A DNA stretch of 15,425 bases, taken from positions 1-15,425 of the forward strand of contig JABZJV010000016.1 of assembly GCA_015257605.1 (NCBI GenBank), written 5' to 3'. Position 1 is the stretch's first letter. The number at the start of each line of letters is the position of its first letter. Both the position numbers and the translations under genes were made by a program. Under the pieces are notes generated by a model. It worked only from the letters and a program-made list of their open reading frames with translations. It ran no database searches and was not told where the DNA came from. The stretch comes from Nanosynbacter sp. GTDB lineage: Bacteria > Patescibacteriota > Saccharimonadia > Saccharimonadales > Saccharimonadaceae. Below, piece after piece: positions 1 to 6,365 of this stretch.

Positions 1-122
1 TCCGCCGCACCTTTGCCGCGCTCGGCTACACCGTCGTGCGACTGCACCGCGTACAGTTCGGCAATTATTCGCTTGGCAGCATGAAACGAGGGGAGTGGCA
101 AAGTATTTCCGCAACATGCTGA
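1..122 (+). CDS. Pseudouridine synthase, RsuA/RluB family (C-terminal fragment)
   Basis: This is the 3' end of a gene that starts outside the window; the open frame begins at base 3 and stops at TGA 120-122. The 39 visible residues contain RRTFAALGYTVVRLHRVQFG followed by LGSMKRGEW. They match the C-terminal signature of RsuA/RluB/RluE-type pseudouridine synthases (VRRM-ALG-V-RL-RV-G-L-LG-L--GEWR). Such enzymes isomerise a uridine of 16S or 23S rRNA. Too little is present to say which RNA site is modified. In many bacteria the gene lies near der/scpB, which agrees with der following here. Confidence 0.75.
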   Translation, partial: RRTFAALGYTVVRLHRVQFGNYSLGSMKRGEWQSISATC

Positions 123-178
123 TACAACATTACTATCGACACTACATAACGCCATTTCAATCGGCTTATTGTAAATCC

Positions 179-224
179 TGCTATACTGCTAGCGCTCGCC
201 AAATCAACTCACCTCTGTTATAAT
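179..224 (+). promoter_or_regulatory. Promoters of der (two extended -10 boxes)
   Basis: There are two extended -10 elements: TGCTATACT at 179-187 and TGTTATAAT at 216-224. The second ends 10 nt before the der ATG at 235, so its predicted start point leaves a leader of only a few nucleotides. No clear -35 hexamer or Shine-Dalgarno sequence is present. Confidence 0.5.
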
Positions 225-234
225 TAAGTTAATT

Positions 235-1638
235 ATGGCAACCAAACTTCCTACCGTCGCTATCATCGGCCGTGCCAATGCTGGTAAAAGTTCGCTATTC
301 AACCGCATCATGCGCTCGCAGCAAGCCATTGTTGCCCGCGAAGCCGGCACTACTCGCGACAATGTCATCGGTAAAGCGTCGTATCAAGACCGTGAATTTT
401 GGCTAGTTGATACCGCTGGCCTCAAACCCGCCGAGGACGAATTCGAAGCCAGCATCCAAGATCAAATCGCCGAGGCCGCCGAAGCTGCCGACGTCATTCT
501 CGTGGTCGTCGACAGTACCAAATACCCCAGCGACGAAGACCGCCGCGTCGCCAAAACTGCCCTAAAAAGCCGCAAACCCGTCATTCTCATCACTAACAAA
601 GTCGACTTAAAAGGCAGCCTGCCCGACAGCGAATTTTTGCGTCTCGGCATTAAATCAATCATTCGCACCTCTGCCGAGCACAACTCTGGTATCACCGACA
701 TCCTTAGCGAAATTTGCCAGCACATTCCCGCTAAAAAGCAAACCGAGCCCAGCGAGACTCTCAAAATCGCCCTTATCGGCCGGCCAAATGTCGGTAAATC
801 TAGCCTGTTTAATACGCTAGCCGGCAAGCAGCAAGCCATCGTTGCCAGCCGCGCCGGCACCACCCGCGACGTCAACCGCGTCCGCCTGCAATACCACGGG
901 CAAGCGATCGAGCTGCTCGACACCGCTGGTATCCGCCGCCAAGGCAAGCAAGAGATCGGCATCGAGAAGTTCAGCGTCTTGCGCACCCTCGCTGCCATTG
1001 AAGAGGCTGATATTTGCTTTTTACTAATGGACGTCAATGAGTTGAGCACCGCCCTCGACCAAAAGCTAGCTGGCATTATCGCCGAAGCAGGCAAGGGGCT
1101 AGCCATCGTCGTTAGCAAATGGGACGTTGCTCTCGGCAAAGATGCCTACACCCGTGACGCGCTGGCGCCAAAGATTTCGGCGCAATTCGACTTTACGCCG
1201 TGGGCGCCATTGATTTTCACTAGCTCGGTCACCGGCCAGAATGTTGCCAAATTGTTCGACTTAGCTCTCAGCATCAATGCACACCGCCAGCAAAAAACTA
1301 CTACTCGTAAGCTTAACGATCTCCTACAGCAATCAATTCAAAAGCATCCGCCAGCCGGCCTGAAAAACACCCACCCGAAGCTGCGCTACATCGTGCAAAC
1401 CGATACCAATCCGCCATGGTTCGTCATTTACGGCAGCAATTTGAAGTTCGTCCACTGGAGCTACAAACGCTACCTAGAGCGCCAAATTCGCGATGTTTTC
1501 GATTACACTGGCACGCCGATCAAATTATCTTTCCGCGACGAAAAACAGCTCAAAGCCAACCGCGAACGCATCGCCCGCGGCCTGGCGCCCGTCACCAAAG
1601 CCTACAAACAAGCCAAAAACGCCGAAAAACAGCTATAA
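235..1638 (+). CDS. der: Ribosome-assembly GTPase Der (EngA)
   Basis: Der is an essential double-GTPase acting in 50S subunit maturation. The 467-aa product has the full family layout. G domain 1 has a P-loop GRANAGKS at residues 12-19, DTAG at 59-62 and NKVD at 121-124. G domain 2 has GRPNVGKS at 182-189, DTAG at 229-232 and SKWD at 294-297. A C-terminal KH-like domain runs from about residue 360 and ends in a basic tail. The length is normal for Der. The first P-loop reads GRANAGKS instead of the usual GRPNVGKS; the catalytic G/K/S residues are intact. The start at 235 sits just downstream of an extended -10 box, so the mRNA is probably leaderless or nearly so. Confidence 0.97.
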   Translation: MATKLPTVAIIGRANAGKSSLFNRIMRSQQAIVAREAGTTRDNVIGKASYQDREFWLVDTAGLKPAEDEFEASIQDQIAEAAEAADVILVVVDSTKYPSDEDRRVAKTALKSRKPVILITNKVDLKGSLPDSEFLRLGIKSIIRTSAEHNSGITDILSEICQHIPAKKQTEPSETLKIALIGRPNVGKSSLFNTLAGKQQAIVASRAGTTRDVNRVRLQYHGQAIELLDTAGIRRQGKQEIGIEKFSVLRTLAAIEEADICFLLMDVNELSTALDQKLAGIIAEAGKGLAIVVSKWDVALGKDAYTRDALAPKISAQFDFTPWAPLIFTSSVTGQNVAKLFDLALSINAHRQQKTTTRKLNDLLQQSIQKHPPAGLKNTHPKLRYIVQTDTNPPWFVIYGSNLKFVHWSYKRYLERQIRDVFDYTGTPIKLSFRDEKQLKANRERIARGLAPVTKAYKQAKNAEKQL

Positions 1639-1661
1639 AACCACATTTTTGACAAAACCCC

Positions 1662-1690
1662 TTGATGTTTTGTTCTATTAGTGATATATA
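1662..1690 (+). promoter_or_regulatory. Promoter of island 1
   Basis: TTGATG at 1662-1667, a 17-nt spacer and TATATA at 1685-1690 (inside GTGA-TATATATAT-TAGC) form a promoter-like unit. The same layout and nearly the same -10 block are found at 13298-13331 before the second island gene. Three TTGACA hexamers lie downstream (1703-1708, 1714-1719, 1739-1744) and one upstream (1649-1654). Confidence 0.5.
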
Positions 1691-1693
1691 TAT

Positions 1694-1905
1694 TAGCTTT
1701 TGTTGACAGATGTTTGACATTTTGTCCAAAAGTGTATTTTGACAAGCAGTTGAGAATAGAGCAAGGTGAGATTTTATGGCGTTATTTTAGCGAAGGCAAA
1801 ATAGTGTCGTGAAACCTCATTTTGCTCAGGCGCCATCCGGGCGTCGAGCAGTGTTTTTTGCAAGAAAGCACAGGCATCCCGCCTGGGTGAGGAGAGAGTG
1901 GCAAA
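1694..1905 (+). other. Structured 5' leader of the island 1 gene
   Basis: About 210 nt without an ORF separates the predicted start point from the ATG. Local stems can be drawn: CTTTTG/CAAAAG with inner GACA/TGTC (about 1697-1731); TATTTT/AAAATA (about 1784-1806); GCTC/GAGC with an inner GC-rich stem (about 1827-1853); CAGGC/GCCTG with loop ATCCC (about 1871-1885). A purine-rich Shine-Dalgarno region (GAGGAGAGAG) ends about 7 nt before the start codon. The leader is far longer than those of neighbouring genes. Confidence 0.45.
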
Positions 1906-2295
1906 ATGCGATACCGCGACAACTCAGAGAAGGGGCTCGTCCTGGCCATCGTCTTTATCATCATTGCTATTTTCGGCATCCGGGGCTGCGCCACTTCGGT
2001 GGCGCAGTCTAGCAGCTACACAGAGGTTGTGGAGATCTGTGGCAAGGATGTGGTGTCTACAGGAGAAGGCAGACACGAATACCGTGTCTACACTTCTGGC
2101 GAAACCTACGTGGTGAAAGACTACTACGGCACGGGTGGTGCCAGATTTAATAGCGCGGATACGTATGGAAGAATCCAGGTAGGAAAGACCTACCTGGTTC
2201 GGTCTCATGGACTGAGATTCGCGCCTTTCTCTGTTTTCCGAAACATCGAGACGGTCACAGACACCACACAGCGGGCCACCGGCACCTGCGGCTGA
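1906..2295 (+). CDS. Small membrane-anchored protein, phage-like, unknown function
   Basis: This 129-aa protein has a short charged N-terminus, one hydrophobic segment at about residues 10-27 (GLVLAIVFIIIAIFGI), then Cys28 and a polar domain of about 95 residues. Its core, about residues 60-112 (RVYTSGETYVVKD..., SADTYGRIQVGKTYLV, FSVFRNIE), resembles small proteins I recall from phage genomes that share a V-D-S--LYG-L--GK-Y-V pattern ending in F--NI. That resemblance is from memory, not a search. IRGC at the end of the hydrophobic stretch could be a degenerate lipobox, but Arg at -2 is unusual. The start is supported by a purine-rich Shine-Dalgarno region. Codon choice (CTG, GTG, GGC) differs from neighbours, and the coding RNA contains several perfect hairpins. 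Confidence 0.75.
   Translation: MRYRDNSEKGLVLAIVFIIIAIFGIRGCATSVAQSSSYTEVVEICGKDVVSTGEGRHEYRVYTSGETYVVKDYYGTGGARFNSADTYGRIQVGKTYLVRSHGLRFAPFSVFRNIETVTDTTQRATGTCG
1983..2200 (+). repeat. Tandem perfect inverted repeats inside the 129-aa gene
   Basis: There are three clear hairpins inside the reading frame. Arms 1986-1994 and 1999-2007 (9 bp, UUCG loop) can be extended by three more pairs including G-U. Arms 2071-2077 and 2083-2089 pair over 7 bp with a 5-nt loop. Arms 2175-2183 and 2189-2197 pair over 9 bp with loop AAAGA, extended by GAA/TTC across one bulged T. Smaller ones follow at 2203-2217 and 2228-2251. Confidence 0.8.
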
Positions 2296-2305
2296 GACCC
2301 GCGAG

Positions 2306-2367
2306 CTGGCAAGCCGCCGAGAATACTTGGCGGTTCTCTCCGCCGCACATATTCTCCTGCTTGTCAG
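2306..2367 (+). other. Nested 3' UTR hairpin preceding the ribozyme
   Basis: Three nested stems fold this 62-nt stretch. The outer stem is CTGGCAAGC 2306-2314 with GCTTGTCAG 2359-2367 (9 bp, one G-U). The middle is GAGAATA 2319-2325 with TATTCTC 2350-2356 (7 bp). The inner is GGCGG 2329-2333 with CCGCC 2340-2344 (loop TTCTCT). The outer stem shares bases 2366-2367 with helix III of the hammerhead, so the two either stack or compete at the edge. Confidence 0.7.
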
Positions 2368-2422
2368 TTCGCTCCATAGATGCGTATCTATGCTGATGAG
2401 TCGGAAACGACGAAAGCGAACT
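2366..2422 (+). ncRNA. Type III hammerhead ribozyme
   Basis: All conserved parts are present in order. Helix III 5' strand is AGTTCGC 2366-2372. U2373 and C2374 complete the cleavage triplet, so cutting is predicted after C2374. Helix I is CATAGAT 2375-2381, loop GCGT, ATCTATG 2386-2392. The core is CTGATGA 2393-2399. Helix II is GTCG 2400-2403, a GAAA tetraloop, and CGAC 2408-2411. Core GAAA is 2412-2415, its last A pairing with U2373. Helix III 3' strand is GCGAACT 2416-2422. Helices I and II are closed by loops and helix III is open, which defines type III. Every stem is perfectly paired and every catalytic core base matches consensus. It lies 70 nt beyond the stop of the 129-aa gene and ends 1 nt from the stop of the convergent GTPase gene. 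Confidence 0.93.
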
Positions 2423-2423
2423 T

Positions 2424-3392
2424 TTATCCAAACATCACTAGTTGCGCCACTAGTGCTTCGCGCGTGATTTCATCTGCCCGTTCGCCGATGAGTACAATTT
2501 TTGCCGCTTCCTCAGGCTTGGCATGAGTTAGCTGAATTTGCTGCTCGGTCGCCTCCACATGCTGGCGCGCGCCGTTGTCGTTGATGAAGCAGCCCTTCGT
2601 TCGCCGCAGACCATACGCCGCAAATAATTCCGGCCATATTTTTTCCAAAGTCGCCGCCATAATTTTCATGCCCGAAACGTCCAGCACCGCATACGTCGGA
2701 TTGTCCGGCACCACTAATTCGCCGTCATACGTATCAAAAAACGCCAGCAGCCCCGACGGCGTGGTGATTTTACTGAGGTCAAACCGACCGTGCGGCGCGC
2801 TGAGCACCTTGGCGTAGGGTAGAGTACGCCGTTTTATTTCGTATTCAGCTCGCTCACTATAGTTCAATAAATCTTCCTTAGTCACTAAAATCACGTCTGC
2901 GGCTTGCAGTTCAATTTCGTGCGCCGGCTCAATCCCGCGCAAAATCTCGTGCGCATCGATCACGTAAAAACTCTGCATCAACTCATACTTATTGAAGATT
3001 TGTGCATTTATCAATTTCTCGACCAAGTTCATCGTTCGCGCCACACCCGTCGCCTCGATAAACACCGGGGCAGGCGAATTACGACAGAAGTCCAGCAACA
3101 TCCGCGTCAGCGCGTGTTTCGACGAGCAGCAGACGCAGTCGCCAGCCAGCGTCGTCACCATCTCCGCCAATCCCTCCAGCCGATAGCCGTCGACATTTTC
3201 GTTAGCATATTCATTTTCAATCACCCGCGCGCCCTTATAGTCACTTTGTTGCAATAAGAATTCCAACACGCTGGTCTTGCCGGAACCCAGCGAGCCGTTC
3301 ACCAAATAAAGCGGTACTTTGTCAATAACCGCCCGCGCTTCGTCAAATGCCGCATTAACACTAAATTCCAAATCGTCATCGCGTTTCGCCAT
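2424..3392 (-). CDS. COG0523 (CobW/P47K) metal-chaperone GTPase, copy 1
   Basis: This is a G3E-family GTPase of 322 aa from ATG 3392. It has Walker A GSLGSGKT at residues 33-40, the family metal-binding motif CVCC at 86-89 (GDCVCCSS), EATG at 113-116 and a TKED guanine-recognition motif at 171-174, followed by a CobW C-terminal domain. COG0523 proteins (for example ZagA/YciC, ZigA) use GTP to deliver Zn2+ or related metals to client proteins. A longer frame opens at 3419, but TATAAT at 3399-3404 lies inside that extension and places transcription initiation at about 3392, so the shorter start is preferred. The first about 25 residues precede the usual P-loop position and are absent from the second copy (7601-8500). 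Confidence 0.9.
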   Translation of the reverse strand: MAKRDDDLEFSVNAAFDEARAVIDKVPLYLVNGSLGSGKTSVLEFLLQQSDYKGARVIENEYANENVDGYRLEGLAEMVTTLAGDCVCCSSKHALTRMLLDFCRNSPAPVFIEATGVARTMNLVEKLINAQIFNKYELMQSFYVIDAHEILRGIEPAHEIELQAADVILVTKEDLLNYSERAEYEIKRRTLPYAKVLSAPHGRFDLSKITTPSGLLAFFDTYDGELVVPDNPTYAVLDVSGMKIMAATLEKIWPELFAAYGLRRTKGCFINDNGARQHVEATEQQIQLTHAKPEEAAKIVLIGERADEITREALVAQLVMFG

Positions 3393-3398
3393 ACATCT

Positions 3399-3430
3399 AT
3401 TATACGTCATCACAGCCAAGGTGCTATACT
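3399..3430. promoter_or_regulatory. Back-to-back promoters of the COG0523 gene and pth
   Basis: TATAAT on the minus strand (3404-3399) ends 6 nt before the GTPase ATG at 3392. The extended -10 TGCTATACT on the plus strand (3422-3430) ends 6 nt before the pth ATG at 3437. Both predict transcripts starting at or next to the start codon. No palindromic operator like that at 9299 is present here. Confidence 0.6.
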
Positions 3431-3436
3431 AAGGCT

Positions 3437-4042
3437 ATGAAAGTCATTCTGGCCCTTGGTAATCCTGGCGAAAAGTATGCTTACACGCGGCATAATGCTG
3501 GCTTTTTAGTAATCGATCACTTGGCGGCAGGGCAGAGTGCACATTTTAGCAATAAGCCCAAATTCTTTGCGGATATTGCCGAATTAAACAGTTTTACGGT
3601 CAATTTAGCTGCTAATGCAAACTCACACACCATCGTCCCACGAGAAAAAATTCTCCTCGTCAAACCAAACACCTACTATAACGAGGTTGGCATTGCCGCG
3701 CGGGCGCTCATGGATTTTTATAAACTGACACTGGATGATTTACTAATTATTCACGACGACACGGCGCTTGATTTTGGTAAAATCCGCGTCCGTAAAGGCG
3801 GCCGCAACGCTGGCAGCAACGGCTTAAAATCGCTTCATGTTCACATTGGTTCTGACTTCTGGCATATTCGTATCGGCACCGATAACTTACTGCGCCGGCA
3901 AATCGGCGATGTTGATTTCGTCCTCAGCAAATTTAACGCCGACGAGCAAAAAATCCTCCGCGATTGGACAATTCCCGAATCCATCAAGCTGATCGGCACA
4001 TTTCTTGATGATACTATCGAACCGCTCAGTATCAAGCTATAA
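3437..4042 (+). CDS. pth: Peptidyl-tRNA hydrolase
   Basis: Pth releases peptides from prematurely dropped peptidyl-tRNA. The 201-aa product begins MKVILALGNPGEKYAYTRHN, the family signature with the conserved Asn (residue 9) and catalytic His (residue 19). It continues with KPNTYYNEVG (usual form KP-T-MN-SG) and the Asp-containing IHDDTALDFGKIRVRKGG. Two motifs are divergent: TYYNEVG replaces TFMN-SG, and the normally conserved GGHNGL reads AGSNGL, so the usual His is Ser. Length is normal. It is divergent from the COG0523 gene and has an extended -10 immediately upstream, hence a probably leaderless mRNA. Confidence 0.95.
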   Translation: MKVILALGNPGEKYAYTRHNAGFLVIDHLAAGQSAHFSNKPKFFADIAELNSFTVNLAANANSHTIVPREKILLVKPNTYYNEVGIAARALMDFYKLTLDDLLIIHDDTALDFGKIRVRKGGRNAGSNGLKSLHVHIGSDFWHIRIGTDNLLRRQIGDVDFVLSKFNADEQKILRDWTIPESIKLIGTFLDDTIEPLSIKL

Positions 4043-4086
4043 TCCTCGGCACATCACTACACCATTGCGCCTGCGAAATTAAAAAT

Positions 4087-4113
4087 GCTTATTGCAACAA
4101 TGTCGCAATAAGC
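4087..4113 (-). terminator. Palindrome between pth and the DUF475 gene: minus-strand terminator or operator-like site
   Basis: GCTTATTGC at 4087-4095 and GCAATAAGC at 4105-4113 are perfect 9-bp arms; with G-U pairing the stem runs almost to the centre. On the minus strand the hairpin is followed by ATTTTTAAT, which suits an intrinsic terminator for the gene ending at 4151. Its 23-bp core also matches the operator-like palindrome at 9299-9321 at 19 of 23 positions, so it may double as a regulator site. Confidence 0.6.
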
Positions 4114-4150
4114 AAGCGCTCCCTCCCGAAACAAAAAGCCCAAATATCAA

Positions 4151-5272
4151 TTACCGTCGTTTCCGCGGCACAATCTTCGCCGCGCCGTGCTTCAGCCGCC
4201 GCTCAGCATTGTGTAATTTCGCCGCGGCTGCTTCCTGTAAATTAATCGCTCGCGCCTCCAGCATACTGCTGCCAACCGCCAAGCTTACAAACAATAGCCC
4301 CAAGCCGCCCGTCGCCCATTCCGGCAGCTCCAGATGAAACAGCTTGGCGATCATCATCATACCCAGCGCCATGATCGCCCAGTGCGCGCCATTTTCCAGA
4401 TATTTATACTTGCTGAGCATGCCCGTCCGCAGCAAATACACCGTCAGCGACCGCACCCAAATCGCTCCAGCACCCAAACCCGCCACGATCAGCAGCACGC
4501 TGCTGGTGATAGCAAACGCGCCGATGACGCCGTCGAAGCTAAAGCTGGCGTCCAACACCTCCAGATAGAGCAGGCTAGCGAAGGCCGCCCAGCCGGTCTT
4601 GACCTTGACTGACTTAGTATCGTCCTCGTGAAAGAATGAGCCGAACAATTCCAGCCCGATGTGCAGTATAATTCCCAGTACCGACGAGATCAGCACCAGC
4701 GCCCGATGCGGCGGCTCAACCGTGAAATACAGCACCGCCGCCACGCTAAGCATCAAGCAAACCTTGAAATTCTCAAACCGCCCAGCCTTAGCCAGCCACG
4801 GCTCGACATGCCGCATCCAGTGCACGCGCTTGTTATAATCAATGAAATAACTGAGACCAATCATAATCAGAAACGCGCCGCCAAAAGCATCAATCATCGG
4901 CGAGGCCTCGTGTAAAGTATGGCCGTATTCCGCCGGCTTATTCAGCGCCAAATCAACCACTTCCATAAAGCCATGGCCGCTCGCCACCATCACAATGATA
5001 ATCGGCAGCACGAACCGCACCACAAACACCGCCACGAAAATCCCAACCGTCAAGAACACCTTCTGCCAAACCTGGCTCATACCAGCCAGTACCTTGCTAT
5101 TAATCACCGCGTTATCAAAGCTAAAGGTCACCTCCAGCACCACCAGAATCGCAAACAACCACAAGCCGCTCGCGCCGAAATGTCCGAAAATCAGCCCACC
5201 CAACGCCAGCGTCAACAGCGCCGAAAACCAAAAAATCCGAAATGGGTGATGCGAATGCCAGAGATGTTTCAT
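4151..5272 (-). CDS. DUF475 / TerC-like integral membrane protein
   Basis: This is a 373-aa polytopic membrane protein with about nine hydrophobic segments. Two related acidic motifs, EVTFSFDNAVINSKVL near residue 47 and EVLDASFSFDGVIGAFAIT near residue 240, are the inverted-repeat signature of the TerC/DUF475 superfamily. The charged residues sit within membrane helices and are thought to handle metal ions; TerC and Alx members export Mn2+. The C-terminus is basic. DUF475 is close to TerC but usually of unknown substrate. It is divergent from the YraQ-type permease, sharing a 43-bp promoter region, which suggests a role in metal handling. The start at 5272 follows an extended -10 with no Shine-Dalgarno sequence. 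Confidence 0.85.
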   Translation of the reverse strand: MKHLWHSHHPFRIFWFSALLTLALGGLIFGHFGASGLWLFAILVVLEVTFSFDNAVINSKVLAGMSQVWQKVFLTVGIFVAVFVVRFVLPIIIVMVASGHGFMEVVDLALNKPAEYGHTLHEASPMIDAFGGAFLIMIGLSYFIDYNKRVHWMRHVEPWLAKAGRFENFKVCLMLSVAAVLYFTVEPPHRALVLISSVLGIILHIGLELFGSFFHEDDTKSVKVKTGWAAFASLLYLEVLDASFSFDGVIGAFAITSSVLLIVAGLGAGAIWVRSLTVYLLRTGMLSKYKYLENGAHWAIMALGMMMIAKLFHLELPEWATGGLGLLFVSLAVGSSMLEARAINLQEAAAAKLHNAERRLKHGAAKIVPRKRR

Positions 5273-5280
5273 AATGATTT

Positions 5281-5307
5281 AGTATAGCACAAGCTTACTG
5301 CTATAAT
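5281..5307. promoter_or_regulatory. Back-to-back promoters of the DUF475 gene and the permease
   Basis: Minus strand: extended -10 TGCTATACT, hexamer at 5286-5281, 8 nt before the ATG at 5272. Plus strand: extended -10 TGCTATAAT, hexamer at 5302-5307, 8 nt before the ATG at 5316. Both imply leaderless or nearly leaderless transcripts. Confidence 0.6.
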
Positions 5308-5315
5308 TTATAAGT

Positions 5316-6365
5316 ATGGCAAAAAAACGTGTCAAAAGCTTCGACATAAATAAGCTAATTAACACAGCCAAGATACTTACCGGCTGGACAATTGCGCCAG
5401 TATTGATTGTCGCAATATACTTATATAGCCCCCAGCTTGGACTATGGCTAATCAGCGACAAATCAGACATTTGGTTCAACGAAACTGCAACAATGTTGCA
5501 AGACTTCCTAACCATCACGCTAAGCATAATCATTGAAGCTTTACCTTTTGTTATCCTCGGAATTATCATTTCATCTTTGATTCGCCGCTTTTTGCCGCCA
5601 GCCAAACTCACTAAAATTTTACCGCGTAACCCATTTTGGCGCCGATTTACATTATCGCTAGCCGGACTAGCACTACCAGTCTGCGAATGCGGCAACGTAC
5701 CGGTCGCTCGCAGCTTACTAGCTCGCGGATTAAAACCCGCCGACGTCGTCAGCTTTCTATTCGCCGCGCCGATTCTCAATCCCATCACCATTATTGCAAC
5801 AATGACCGCTTTCAGTTTTCAGCCATACATGGTTTGGTGGCGAATTATTTTTGCATTGATAATCGTCCAACTGACCGCCTTGATAGTCAGCTTTATGGAC
5901 GAAAATAAAATTATTCGTCCAGCTTTCAAAGAATATTGTCGTACACACGAGCACAATTCCGAGTTCAAAGAGGTGCTTAGATCCTCGCGCGACGAATTCT
6001 GGCAATTGCTCACTATGCTAAGTGTCGGCGCTGTCATCGCTGCTGTCACTCAAGTTTTTGTACCGCGCGCCGTCATTAACATTATCGGCAGCGACATTAT
6101 TTTGTCAGTTATCGCCATGATTGCCTTGAGCTTTGTAGTCTCGATCTGCTCTAGCGTCGATGCCTTTTTTGCGTTAGCCTATGCCCGCAGTTTCACAGCA
6201 GGCTCGATTCTATCATTTCTATTAGCCGGTCCGATGATCGATATCAAGCTAATCGTATTGATGCGAACCACTTTCCGTTGGCGATTTATCGCTGTGGTAA
6301 TGTTAATAATTTTCGCATTGTCGTTCGCGGCAGGTATAGGAGTAAACTTGCTTTATGCGAGCTAA
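5316..6365 (+). CDS. YraQ/ArsP_1-type permease (UPF0718)
   Basis: This 349-aa protein has about eight to nine membrane segments. It carries the family signatures LPVCECGNVPVARSLLARGL at residues 120-139 with paired cysteines, FLFAAPILNPIT at 147-158, a central soluble loop rich in charge (about 195-235), and a second-half repeat with SICSSVDAFFALAY and FLLAGPMIDIK. The family is usually annotated as a permease; some members move organoarsenicals, but in this arrangement it is paired with a TIGR03943 partner. The next gene overlaps its 3' end by 11 bp, so the two are cotranscribed. I infer transport of a metal or metal-chelate because the convergent operon encodes a nicotianamine-synthase-like enzyme. 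The substrate is not shown by the sequence. Confidence 0.9.
   Translation: MAKKRVKSFDINKLINTAKILTGWTIAPVLIVAIYLYSPQLGLWLISDKSDIWFNETATMLQDFLTITLSIIIEALPFVILGIIISSLIRRFLPPAKLTKILPRNPFWRRFTLSLAGLALPVCECGNVPVARSLLARGLKPADVVSFLFAAPILNPITIIATMTAFSFQPYMVWWRIIFALIIVQLTALIVSFMDENKIIRPAFKEYCRTHEHNSEFKEVLRSSRDEFWQLLTMLSVGAVIAAVTQVFVPRAVINIIGSDIILSVIAMIALSFVVSICSSVDAFFALAYARSFTAGSILSFLLAGPMIDIKLIVLMRTTFRWRFIAVVMLIIFALSFAAGIGVNLLYAS

Noticed and set aside
462..1139. Long minus-strand open frame (225 codons) inside der
   Set aside because: It is antisense to a clear Der protein, has Ser/Arg/Leu-rich low-complexity content and no promoter or ribosome binding site. It follows from the codon bias of der.
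4087..4113. Promoter operator controlling a gene at this site
   Set aside because: It lies between the 3' ends of two convergent genes, with no promoter or start next to it. Terminator for the minus-strand gene is the simpler reading, although the likeness to the 9299 site is kept as an observation.
4334..5287. Plus-strand frames opposite the DUF475 gene, rich in His, Gln and Arg
   Set aside because: Composition is typical of the antisense of membrane-protein codons; no motif, promoter or Shine-Dalgarno sequence supports them.
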